Origin: Pectinophora gossypiella
Taxonomy: Eukaryota; Arthropoda; Insecta; Lepidoptera; Gelechiidae
DNA: 64,000 nt
Reading direction: 5' to 3'
Assembly (NCBI RefSeq): GCF_024362695.1
Contig: NC_065405.1
Span: forward strand, 3,666,672 to 3,730,671
The position numbers and the translations under genes are program-made. Shown here one piece after another: positions 27,165 to 38,789 of this stretch. The notes under the pieces are model-generated. The model did not search any database, was not told the DNA's origin, and worked only from the letters and a program-made list of their open reading frames with translations. How positions within the stretch are numbered: position 1 is the first letter of the stretch; each line of letters starts with the position of its first letter.

Positions 27165-27365
27165 TTAAAAATTCAACATACATACACAAACTCACGCCTA
27201 TTTCGCACCGGGGTAAGGAGAGACTTTGGAATTTCATTTGCGTTTCTTGCTTCCTCCACATTCATCAATCGTTTCATACACGTACGCCGGTTCAGAGTTG
27301 ATCGTACTAAACCTTTTCTAAGGACATCCCCAATTTAGTAAATGTATGGCGTTCTAGGTCTTCTG
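27165..27365 (-). pseudogene. non-LTR retrotransposon, reverse-transcriptase C-terminal tail
   Basis: The minus strand reads IGDVLRKGLVRSTLNRR, then a CMKRLMNVEEAR stretch, and ends near GCGTGAGTTTGTGTATG. This matches the basic C-terminal tail of lepidopteran endonuclease/reverse-transcriptase LINEs, which ends close to a TATG-type repeat. It is truncated at the 5' side and carries stops and shifts. Shorter relatives lie at 45985-46065 and 59393-59500. Confidence 0.6.
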
Positions 27366-27935
27366 CCAGTAATACAACCAACCTTTGTTTTATATACCGC
27401 TTTCGTAATGCTGTTATCCTTCATCCGCTCCAAATAAATATCTAAGTCTAAACTTAATCCAAATGTCTAACACCTATTATTTTGCACTAGTATCTGGAGT
27501 GAGACGTCTACGTAAGATCTGAGCACATTTGGGCTGATCACTTGTTCTTAATGATTACCAACTTCCTTCTCAATCCGTTTTCATTTCCTACTACGCCTTA
27601 CCTTGTTGCAATTGCAATGCAGTTTCACGGTAATATTGAATGTAATTTAATATCATGCGGTGATTTGCAAATATATTTGCACGTGATTCTCATCTTGTGG
27701 CCGTTTGTAACGAATAAAACGTCAGATCCTTTACACACGTAAAGATAGATCCCGTGATCTTTACAGAACTGGCAGTGTTACAAAATATATGATGATTAGT
27801 AGATTTGAGTGCTTAGATACTTTAGTTAGATTGGATAAATCTGTTGTAGACACTTGGTCAATTCATGTAAAAAACGTGCGCAATTATTTATGTGCGCAAA
27901 TGTCAAGTAATAGTGCTCTTTAAGGTGAGTAGCAT
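27366..27935. other. unannotated AT-rich DNA
   Basis: No feature recognised. Confidence 0.4.
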
Positions 27936-28115
27936 CATAGAAGGAAAGCTAGAAGGAAAGAGAGGAAGGGGAAGACCAGGAAGAGCTTACATGGAACAGA
28001 TTAAAGAAAAGGTTAACGTCGTGTCTTATAGGGAAGTCAAGGAATTGGTCTTTGACAGACTGGAATGGAATATGCTACACCGACAAGAGCGTGGCTCTTA
28101 AATTGATGATAATGA
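27936..28115 (+). pseudogene. LINE-X 3' end, copy 1 (reverse-transcriptase C-terminus)
   Basis: The frame is open to a natural stop at about 28099-28101. It contains EGKRGRGRPGRAYMEQIKEK, then a tryptophan-containing DRLEWNMLHRQERGS end. The RGRP ... W ... H pattern is the usual tail of RTE/CR1-like reverse transcriptases. Only the last 50 or so codons remain. Homologous ends occur at 48660-48838 and, inverted, at 62880-62952. All share gacaagagcgtggctcttaa and a following TGATGAT-type tail. Confidence 0.7.
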
Positions 28116-31100
28116 AGGTGAGTACCGTCAATATGGCCATTAAGTAGTGATAGACAGATTACCAAAACAATGTTCAATCCATAGTACCGATATCTTGTTA
28201 AGACAGTGCATGATTTTTATAACATTGCAGACATGAACTATACACAATTAAACAATATTTTCTTTCCTAGTACTATTAAATGTTGGCCCCATGGGAACAA
28301 ATTAAAAACAGCAATGAGAATGGATCAATCTTAATAATTACAAAACTTGAAAGACCTTGTTACCCAAGGGCTAATTACTGATCCGTTTACCAGACAGGAT
28401 TCTAATAACATCCACATTAATTTCCCGGTTTGTACTACGCCTGGCCTTATACCTCCAGGGAATATTCTGAATTCAGATCATAAGGCTGCGTCTCCTATGG
28501 ATGACATAAAAGGTTATAAAGCAACCATAATAGAATAAGACAATCAAGATAACACGATAGCTATTACTTGCAAAGAACTTGAAATTGATTCTTAATATTC
28601 CTAGGGAACGTTCTTTCTTCTTCTAATTATTTATAATTATTTATCTTTCAATAATAGGTAAATAATTATAAAAATATGTTTCTAGATTTTACCAGACTTG
28701 TATCTGATACAGCGATAAATGTTGGATTGCAAAAATAGCAACAAGTATGGAAATATAATCTAAAACCGTAATCCACTCAACTGCATATTACGCATTGAGT
28801 GACTGATAAACTAATAGCAGCTGGGATCAATACTTAATATTACTTATGTAAGTACATCAAGAGCGTGTCGTTCTTTTCAAACAAGTAATATGGTAATAAA
28901 AACAAATTTACTAAATGTATGAATCACTGATGAACAAATGCTAAGTTATAATCATGAGAAAACTGAAGACGCTTACGGGAAGGGAATAATATCCGTTTAT
29001 CCTTAGTGTCCGAGAGGCAAATAGCTAGTCTCTAACATAATTCATGGTTGCATGTCTGATTAGATACCACTGTCTACTGTCTCTGATTACTAGTAGTGAA
29101 TGACCGTTGTTCACTAACCACCACATGGGCCAGACTATATGCTAAGGGTGTAATTTTGCTAAAACTGACTATGTTAATTCTATTAAATCAATACATAAAT
29201 ACTGGACTAGGATTTTTAATAAGACAGAAAATGATTATACCTATCTAACATGTTATGAATTTTACCCTGATGGGCGGCAACTTCCAGAACGTATGAATAA
29301 TGTTGAAGCCACAAATATGGAGTGAGCTTTACCACCATATAGGCCGTTGCCTAGTAACACCCTTAGGCACGGCAAGCATTGTATGCTGGGGAACCGTTAC
29401 TGAGCCAGCACAGTCCATCAGATATAAAACCTACTGACAGATGATAACGGGAACTGACATCATTTCTTATGCGCGATAACTCCGCTTATACACGTATAAT
29501 TCAATAGATATTACGGTACAGGTTTAAGCTTACTTAGAGTACTATACAATTATAAAGTTGTTGATTTCGTACAATAAAGATGACCATGGTAATAATGGTA
29601 TGAAGAACGTTAAAAATAGTAAATAAAGACAATTTGGTTTCCTTTACCCCAAAAAAAATAGAAGCTTACGTTATAATCGCGTTGCGTGATTGTGATGAGT
29701 ATATCATTTGTGTTTCATCAAATATCCCATCGTATTAATACGGGTCCCACACGCGAGGTGAATTTTAAGTGACATGACTTAGTTGAAGGGTAAATAACAA
29801 AAATAAATACGCAATGTAACAGAGAAGCTTCTCGTTTATTTTTAATTGTGAATAAGTATTACTATTTGCACAGGTCAATGTTAACTGGGCAGATAATTAA
29901 AACCGCTGGGTGGCGTTGAGTAATGATTCTGTCAATCTCAATTCATGGTTATGACGTGTTTGCTCACAATTATACCGCACGTACTTTTCCAAAGTCACGC
30001 ATTAAAAAATATATTAAAAAGATCTCTACACCTCAAGTAATTAGTTATCTGAGCTGATTAAATTGTACCTAAAATGGATCATTATAGACATTAAATTACT
30101 GTCAAATACAACAGTATTATATTTTTTCAAAAGTGTTGCTGCTGTAAAATACGGCACATCGGCGTCGAAGCTTGAACATTCGGGGAATGTGTTGAAATTA
30201 TCCAAAACAAAACTGCCACAAGGTCAAAAAGGATACCAGTGCAAAGACCCACGCTATCAGACTCTGGGACTGCTTATGATAAAACCAATACTTTACTGTT
30301 CCCATATAAACAATTTGAAAGAAATGTAATTTATATTTTCTAACAAATACCCCGTCTTCAGTTTTATGACTTATCGTGAAATATTAAAAAATAAGCAGTT
30401 GCTAAACCCAGATATTTAAAAATCCTTTTTGGAGCCAATTATGCATCTCAGACAAAGTGAAACGTATTTCTGTCAAAAGCATGCATATAAGGTACAATAA
30501 ACCTTTTCAGCGAGCAATCTCTTGCTTGAAATCGATTGCAAATGAAATTCCATTGGAAATGTGTTACGTTGCAAAGTAATGATTCATTTGAAGTGGCATC
30601 ATGACAACTGTGTATAGATACACAGACACAAAAACCAGATACTCCTGACAGAAAATCGGTAAAGCTTGCACAATGCACATAACAACAGTCTGTAAATTGA
30701 TAGCATGTAGAGATATTATAACTATATTAGCTTTATTATTCGTCATCATATTGTAACATTATAAGGGTCGCTGACCAACTTCGTGAATGCTTGGCAAATG
30801 AAACAAGTGGGTTTTGGCACCACCAACAAGTTCACGCCCGTTCTAGGCCTAACATGTCATGAAATCAGAAATAAATGTAGTGTTTCCTAGAAAAATCTCA
30901 CCTGGTGCGACAAATTAATGTATATAATAATTATGTATGTCCGAGTCACTTTTGATCTTCTGGTCTACATCAAAAATAAGACGGGATGTTTGTAGTGTTG
31001 CCAAATTCTTTCCAGAGATATAAAAAGCCAAATAGGATGTGGACCGTTGTTAAAATTAAACACATCAAGCGTAATGAAAATGAAATTTCAAATTACGCTT

Positions 31101-31598
31101 ATTTATATATTCGTGGAATGGCTTACCATTAATGATAACTATTTTATGTTTAGTAGAGGACAATATAGAGAGTAGAGGTTACTGTTGCAGGTATACAATG
31201 GAACAAGGTCATCTAGAACAACTTTGCTTTATCTGTCTAGAATCTAGTCATTTAGCCTAGACAAACGTGCTACAGTACCAGTAATGTTAGAGGCATAACT
31301 GCAAAACTAAAAGTAAAAGCTTAAACACTTCCGTCTCAAGTATAATTGTGTTACCCCTTTCCAATCACTATAGGAATAGATAAGAACTTTATGGATTTCG
31401 CACATGCTTTCACTCGTTACATGGCGAAGTAAAAGCAAACGCAAATTGGTTTCCTTTTTTTATTTCAATTTTCTCCTTCAGTGCAAAATGAAATGAATAC
31501 ATCAACATGATTAATATATCGTCCGGCTACGAATGACCTTAGAGCAACTTAACACATCAAGCCTGGGCGAAAGAAAACCGGAAATCATAAGATGTTGT
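28116..31598. other. unannotated AT-rich DNA
   Basis: No gene or repeat family was recognised. Open frames at 28347-28538 and 30063-30329 have no motifs and no flanking splice logic. Confidence 0.4.
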
Positions 31599-31869
31599 TG
31601 TATATATCGTGGCCATATCATAGAATTGATCATTTCATGAAATGATCGACCATTTCATGAAATGGTCGTATTTCATGAAATAGAACAACATTCGTTGGCC
31701 ACATCATGATGTGGTTTGGCCAGATCAATGAACACAAAACGTTTAACGATATGACCAACTAAATGCATGATTACTTCATGATATGGCCAAACGTTAGCGA
31801 TCATATCGTAAAATAGTAACATTATCCACCGGTAGTGGCGCTGGTGTCGCTTTGTTTATGTTTTGCATA

Positions 31870-32025
31870 ATGGCGGCGGACAATAATTATTCTTGTGTGG
31901 ACGCGAATAATACGAATAATAATGAGCAAATACAAGATAAAAGTGCATTGAAGCAATGTTTTGACACTAAAGTGAAAAGAAAAACTCGTATTAACAGTAG
32001 ACAGCAACTTTATTTTTATTTTTAG
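31870..32025 (+). pseudogene. integrase N-terminal fragment, part 1
   Basis: A 51-codon frame opens with MAADNNYSCVDANN and ends in a basic segment (KRKTRINSRQQ). The stop falls in ttatttttatttttag, which also looks like a splice acceptor, so the second frame at 32031 might be its continuation in a spliced transcript. A GTGAAA donor-like site lies near 31973. The assignment to a transposase is by position inside the TIR element. Confidence 0.35.
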
Positions 32026-32030
32026 GTTAT

Positions 32031-32318
32031 ATGGCAAATAATGAAGGTCGAGTGACCACGCTACGTAAATCAATGGACTATTATTGGATTTCAAAATATG
32101 ATATAATTAAAACTGCGAATGAAGAGATATTAATTTTAAAAAAGAAAAATATAGACGATCCTACTGTCCGTAAAGTTTCTTTTTTTGACGTGACTTATTG
32201 TAGATATGCCGCAGATGGCATTAACTACTTGAAACAGGATTCTATTAAAACGCATAAATGTTTTTGTCATAATTTAAATTATCATAATCCTTTTTTTTAT
32301 ATTTTTTACAAGGCATAA
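32031..32318 (+). pseudogene. integrase N-terminal fragment, part 2, fused to another repeat
   Basis: The frame begins MANNEGRVTTLRKSMDYYW, then SKYDIIKTANEEILILKKKN and IDDPTVRKV. In KRBA2-like (Ginger) integrases a similar 'YW/L..KYD(I/V)...' segment precedes the zinc-binding domain. At about 32176 the reading switches abruptly to the 'DVTY' dispersed repeat (FFDVTYCRYAADGINYL), so the original protein is cut off. No HHCC or catalytic DDE residues are present. Family assignment is by memory of the pattern and is moderate at best. Confidence 0.45.
32179..32232 (+). repeat. dispersed repeat 'DVTY', copy 2 (inside the transposon)
   Basis: About 54 bases beginning ttttttgacgtgacttattg and ending ggcattaactactt match copies 1 and 3. 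It is shorter than both others and sits inside the TIR element, where it interrupts the integrase-like reading. Confidence 0.75.
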
Positions 32319-32331
32319 CAGTAGGTTAGGG

Positions 32332-32367
32332 TGCGGCGGGGGTGGCCCTTGGGCCACCCCTACGCCG
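32332..32367. repeat. GC-rich hairpin
   Basis: Arms ggggtggccc and gggccacccc flank a TT loop, with outer bases gcggcg and cgccgc also pairing. This very stable stem lies inside the TIR element. Confidence 0.85.
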
Positions 32368-32787
32368 CCAGTATGTTTATCTTACACACGAAAAGTATAC
32401 TGAATGATGACCAATGGCATGAAATAGTGTCAAAAAATATGACGACGACTTCAAAGCGAGATGCAGTTACGGCGTATATGTCAACTACATCAACACTCCG
32501 TTAATCGAAAACGACTTTTTAATTTTTAATTGACTTTTAAACATTTTTGTACTTTGTACTAGAGTAATACATTATTTCCTATCTTATTTCGCGTTTTTAT
32601 TACACCACTTATCATGGACACCCTACATTAATGATATGGCCAAACGTGGATGGAAATATCATTAAACGCTGACGTTTCAACGATATGGTCAGTTGAAGTT
32701 GGCCATTTCATGAAATACGACCATTTCATGAAATGGTCGATCATTTCATGAAATGGTCAATTCTATGATCTGGCCACGACATATACA

Positions 32788-35700
32788 TCTCGAATTCTGA
32801 AGAACACAAATCGATTGAGGAAATTGCGGGTTATTTTTCGAATATAATAATGACTCAATTCTCATTATTAGTGGTTAGTACCGTGACCGAAATGATGCCA
32901 GCAAATTGTCTTCTCCGAAACGAAGCTCGCTGATATCTTTAGTAGCATATACGTAGATAAACAAATTAAAATTTGGCGATTCCACGTATTGTTTGTGGTT
33001 TGGCTCTCATAATTAAATTGTTGTTCGCAAGAAAGACGATCAATTTAACTTTACTGGCAACTTCTGAACGTCAGTAGCAACATCTTTACATCTGTTCATG
33101 TAGGCGTGGTTCTTGTTTAATGTTTACCTCAAGCTAACGCTAATCTTCGCGAATTAGTTGTATAACTACTAAAGTAATATTAGTGGAGGGTTTAGCGTTC
33201 TGCGACAAACAAGATGATATCACCTCGAGTAAAAAATAGGACTTAGACAAGATTTTAGATTTGCAAATCGAACGACTGGTAGGAAGGTCTTCAACCATTG
33301 AAAATGTAAATAGCTGAACTTGCCAAATGCAGATATTACCTACGGCGGCAATCTGTTTCACTGACATATAAAACTCCCACTGCCATTCGTAAACTAGCAC
33401 CATGCATGTTAACATCCCACATACTCTTTAATGTAAGTTGTATTGGAAGTCGTAAAATGGGTTTTAGAGCCAATCAAATTTTGGAATTACATGTAATTCT
33501 GTATCGTAGTCACTCCATCTTCCTACGATAGAGTTACGTGACAGTGTCATCAAGCAACAATGGACGGTAACCGCATACGCACGATCCGAAGGTTCTGGAG
33601 GTTTACTTTCTCTCAGAGTAATATGGCTCTTCCGTGTTGGAGGGAGGGTCGAAGATGGTCGGGAAGGTCTGGCGGTCATTGTCGATGACGTCACGCTGAG
33701 TCCTTGCACGGTTGGGTGCGTGGACGCTTCCCGAGGCTGCGGTTACATCCACTCGGGATGGGTTTCAATGTCGCTTGATATGACGTTAACTTTGTTGCTA
33801 ACAGCTTACATATAGAGCAGCTAAAGCTTCTAAGAAATAGTAAAATAAACGTGCAGAGGTCAAAAGTTTCGTACATTGTGGAAACTTCTTTTTCTCATTT
33901 GTTAGTTAGGTATCTAATTCCACAGGTCATTTAATCTTCTAATAAAGGTAACCAAAAACTAAAACCCACATGTCTTCTAATCTCCGGACCGTAAGAACGG
34001 AAAAATTGTTTAAACTAAGCCGGAACATGACCTCAAATCGTCTACTCTAGATAGGAACCATTTCACTGCCAACGTATGATTGACAACCGCCGGTAGAAAA
34101 TGATGAATTGCGAATGGCGAATCTGTGAGGTCGGATTGAGACCGTAACTTTGGTCGGGCATCGAACCCAGCCGTTGCTAGGCCGAACATAACGGTGCAAA
34201 TCATTTTGCTTTGGCAACATTCACTGATTAATGTGCTGTTTATCTATCAATTATGCCTTTTGAAGCTCAATATAAACGACTTATAGCAAGAACTAGCAGT
34301 GTGAGAAAGTCTGAAGGATAATGATCAAGATGATCAAACACACCTCTAGCGAAAAAAGTGAATCAAGTTGCTAATGAATTACGCGGTGAACAGAACTTAT
34401 GTAAAATTAAAGTAAAATAAAAAAGTTGTTTCAAAAGAAACGCCTACAGCCCTCATGATAACGTAAAACTTATGTACTAGCCCAAATAAGAACGTGACAT
34501 GGCAAATGAAAAAATAACTTGTATTATATTGCATACATCCATAATACGTACATGACAGTAATTCTACCAGCATGTTCCACCTTGCACCTGCTGTTATTAA
34601 ACCGCTGTTTTTTACCACTACCCCCGCAATTCTCATGTGAATGAAAATTTTAATTGCCTTCCGTAATCATACATGCCTGTAAAGGTCCAACAGGGGTGTA
34701 TTTAAAATGGTCTATTTATGCTGCTTACCCTAAGGGGTCATAAGTGGAGCGTGCAAAAAGTAAGGGGTGTCTGGGGGTGTCAGTGCACTCTACTACTCGA
34801 CGTACGTGACACGCGGCTAATTGGCATTGTTCTGTTGTTGTGCGGAACTATCCAACTCGTTTAGCTCTACGTCTGAACTTCTGTTATTAATTGTATAAGC
34901 TGAAACTATTTCCAGCTGATGCGCTCTAGTTTCGTTTACTCGTGCATCGCATACCTAACAATTTGAATCAGATTTGCGTAAAACATTATCTTACATTTGC
35001 ATTTTACATCTTTGAAGCTTTTGATATTAAAAGGTAATTCGGCTACTTTGGACGTTTACAGACACCGTTAAACCGAAATACCGTTTCAAACATAATACTC
35101 ATATTTCGCGCGACCGAGAAAAACAAGCAGACATTTGGGACAGCTTTATTTTTATTTAATCTTTAAGTGTCCAATAAAATGGCTGTCCAGATCGAACCAG
35201 TCCACTTTGCCAAGCTTTATTTAATCTTATATAACTTTTTTTTTTTCAACGCGCGTCATTCGAAAGGTGAAAAACATTCCTGCCGACACGTGCGCATTCT
35301 ATTTTCGTCTAGCGTCATTGCAGATGACGCTACCTGTATAAGTAGACTACTCGACTGGGTCAACTCAAGAACGAAATATTTTTTTCCGAGTTATCCCTAA
35401 ACACCTTTTGGTAGAGAGAACGTGCTGCGTTTTATCTCAACAATATCAACTCTTAATTCAAGCTACCTGAACTCTAAACCAAATGTGATCGGCGGAAAAG
35501 CGACAAATTTCAAAACAAGCTACTCATTTTTAAAATTTTTCATAGCTTTTGTTAAGCTAAACAATACGGCCTGAAAAGTTTATAGAAATATAAGAAATAA
35601 CACCGTCAAAGACGGAACCATGGGAAAGACACAGCTATTTCCACAGCTTTTGATTATAATGATATAAAAAACTTACAATCCACATGCCCCGCGGCCTTAA

Positions 35701-38448
35701 ATCCGACCTCAGAGACGCTCTTAGCCATTCACTTTAGATACGAACCTTCAAATGGTATTGCAGTTAGCGACCACGTGCGTAATCGCAGTTGCCAAGAGCG
35801 TAGGGCTTGGCTCTCAGTTACTTTTAAGACTAGATGGGTACTGCTTTGGACATATATTATACCTTTAGATAAGTTTTCTAAAGGAAATCTATATTTTTTT
35901 ACTCTGTGAAAACCTTATTGTTACCTAGTCAAAGCTTCTAAACTGTATGGGGTGAAGCTTTTACATTATCAGATTGCAGTAAAGCAATCTCGTGGATTAT
36001 GCTTTACCTTCATATCGGGTTGATGAGTTGAGCCTTAAATCATTAGATCTATGCTTGTGTGTGTGTATAAATGTTTCGTAGTAACTCGTGTTAATGTTCT
36101 AACATCATCATTTTTATCGTGTTCAACTACGCTTAATATTCTTCTTTCCCAGTATAGCATTCAACTGCCCACAATCTAGAGCTAAAATGCTAGCCACAGA
36201 CCACGATGATGACTTTCTTTGAAATATTATTCCCTTACAATTCCAGAGATAGTTCTCGAACGACTTTACATTACGAACGTATTTCAAAATAATTGCTCAC
36301 TTTACTCGACGACGCTCGAATACTACCTACCGAGTTACGCGCGCCACAATTTATGGACACCGATTATGTGTACCTACTGACTTGATTGAAACCTTTAAGA
36401 TACTGATTTTATTGGAGCTTAAAGAAAATTGAATTTTAATTTATAAAAACACGTCTTTATAAATATCTGGGTTGTCTGGTATGCAGTGTACACGTTTTGA
36501 TTTTTCTCCACTTATCGTATGATTATGCTCGTAACTCTACTTACGATTCTATTATTTGCTAACATTTCATATCGCTTTCTCAAATCTATTGTAAAGTTAA
36601 CATCAAAACAAAAACAGCCCTTGTAATTGTGAGTAGGTACTTCGATGTACACTTTGACAAGGCGATTGCGCACCTATACGCCTTGCCACAAAAAGTTTAA
36701 CCTGTTACACAATCATAATGAACAAATAATAACAAGTTATAATGTGCGTCGAAAGCTCTAGAAGACGGGATTCTGTTACACCGCAACGCAGAGAACTTGT
36801 TTGGAGTTGTTTGTTCCATTCACTTGCATGAATGAGAAATATCTCGAATGTTCCGAAGTTTCTACAGCTACTCTAAGTATTCGAGACTGCAAATCACTAG
36901 CAATCAATCAGGTGTGGTTGCCAAAGAGTTTTGGCAGCGACATCGATGTTAAAATATGATAGTGTCGTACGATTCTGCGAAGTGTTACCGAGTGACATGT
37001 AAACATTTAAAACAATGGACTTGACGAGCCAAGATCATCATCCCACTGTAAGGCGAAGTCCGATGGGTTAGTCGTGTGTGGATGAACTTCCAATTATAAT
37101 AAAGAAAAACTAAAAAGAAATACGTAAGTCTGTTAGTTTTAGCTTTCTTAGTATTTATTACCCTACTCTTACAATTGCCTGTTAAGGGATCAGATGTAGG
37201 TGTGTCTATCAAAAACGATTTCATAGTCAATGTTGATTATGTTATGTTTTGTCAGATAGACTTCCTAAAAGCTTTTAAAGGTTGCATGATAACTATTCGA
37301 TCCGGTGTAACCTACATCCTCGCCTCTTCTCGCCCTTGCCATGACTTCTAATCACGAGTCAACAACCTACAGACAAAAAGTTACAATAACTACACATTAA
37401 CAGCGCCGCGTGCTATTTTTGGATCGTGACGTTTTCAGCTTGGACAGCGGGTTATGAGACACGTATTAAAAAATGTGCGCTAAAATAAGCTCTAAGGTTA
37501 TAAAAACTATGATTGATAATCTCAGCAGCGTTATCGATGATAAGTCCAGTATAATTAAACTGGTCGTCACAAAAACCAATACCCGCTGAGCAGCAAGATG
37601 TCGTGTATGGAAACAAGGTCTTTACAATTCAAGAAAGAAAAATACGAATGGTGCTTGTTTAAGTGATTATGTTAACTGCTTAGCAAACTTTACTAAATTG
37701 CACATCTTTGTTTTGTAAGTTGTTTTTTTTTTAAATAGCCGGTCATATTGTAATTTCCACGACCCATTATTACTACTGGCCGTTTGTCCGGTCTCTTGTT
37801 TCGAATGAATTGTACCTTATTGTATGTTGTAAGTCCATCATTAGTTCTTTATTAGGGGAAATGCTGTCATTCTCCGTTGACTGCTCACATAGGTTAATGG
37901 CATTGTACGCTTTATTGTCGTCATTAAACTTATTTTCTTCTGATTTTATTTATAACAGCTATTGAAGTTCTCCAGCAAGTCATTACGAGCATTACGAAGC
38001 TTTATGTGTGGATGGTCGTGATAAATAACAGTCATATGTTTCGCATTAACTAACTGCAGGGATAAAAACATCAACCTTTGAAACCAACGCAAAAAATAAC
38101 ATACAAAAAACATACACAAATATATACACTGTACACATGTCGCAAGATAAAGAACAGACAAAAAATGCGCTACCACCAAAACTTAATGAAATAATAACAC
38201 TCAGCAGGCAACATGCACACATACTAGGAACGTTCAAAGGCGTTTTATACAGCACGAGAATTTTGAATTTAAAAACCCACAAAAAAAAAAAACACGAAAA
38301 CTTCACCATCACCTCAACAAAAATCGGAATGCCAGCTTAAAAAATATAAAGTATTAAACTGAGTAAAATAATAAAATAGATTGGAAAATATCTGACCTCA
38401 TCTTTAAAAGCCAGCATTCCTTACACGAATAAACGAAATTAACCATAG
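32788..38448. other. unannotated DNA with a GC-richer patch
   Basis: No gene recognised. At about 33540-33780 GC rises and a minus-strand frame is open for 80 codons (Pro/Ser/Thr-rich), with a TGACGTCA palindrome at 33686-33693. It could be an exon or a promoter, but no start and donor pair is convincing. Confidence 0.35.
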
Positions 38449-38484
38449 CCAGAGAAGCCAAACGTTCCGAGCGTGGGCGTCTAC

Positions 38485-38729
38485 CTGGAGTGTTGCTGCC
38501 TCTCGGAGGGTGGCGGAGAAGGCGCGCGGGAGGACGTCGCAGTCGGAAGGTGCTCCCGGGCCTCCGTTGCTGGACTCCCCGCACCGCTGCCGCCGAGCGC
38601 CAATGCCAGCCCGCTGATACTGCCGACACACCACCACGTCACCACAGCCCTCGCGTACACTTGGTCAACAGACCTAGCTGCTCCAAAAGCCGACGATAAC
38701 AAAGATAACCAAAGAGCTACAAGAGACAT
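38485..38729 (-). CDS. candidate signal-peptide exon in a CpG-rich island
   Basis: On the minus strand an ATG at 38729 opens 81 codons plus two bases. The N-terminus MSLVALWLSLLSSAFGA is a textbook hydrophobic signal peptide with a small-residue cleavage region. A second hydrophobic stretch (VVTWWCVGSISGLALALGG) follows, then a Ser/Pro/Ala-rich end. The frame would leave through CTCCAG|GTAGAC at 38485/38484, a weak donor; without splicing it stops at TAG immediately. The plus strand is also open (38449-38788), with an acceptor-like ccatag before it and CAG|GTAAAT after it, so the strand is not settled. The GC-rich part (38470-38690) stands out from its surroundings. The protein family is unknown. 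Confidence 0.3.
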
Positions 38730-38789
38730 GGATGATAGAAGTGAATTTGTAATGAATTTTGGAGCAGATAAGCCAATTAGGTATGCAGG

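Larger units (their letters stand above)
31599..32787. mobile_element. 1.19-kb transposon with 83-bp palindromic TIRs (KRBA2/Ginger-like interior)
   Basis: Terminal inverted repeats at 31599-31681 and 32705-32787 match over 83 bases with few mismatches. They start tgtatat(a/g)tcgtggcca. Each contains three adjacent CATG-centred palindromes: two of 20 bases and one of 12 (atttcatgaaat). Sub-terminal copies of gatatggccaaacgt occur on both sides (31779-31797, 32633-32650). The interior holds two short frames: 31870-32025, which is Lys-rich, and 32031-32175, whose YYWISKYDII ... ILKKKNIDDP pattern resembles the N-terminus of KRBA2/Ginger integrase proteins. No catalytic core is present, so it is non-autonomous. 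A GC-rich hairpin sits at 32332-32367. No clear target-site duplication was found. Confidence 0.8.
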
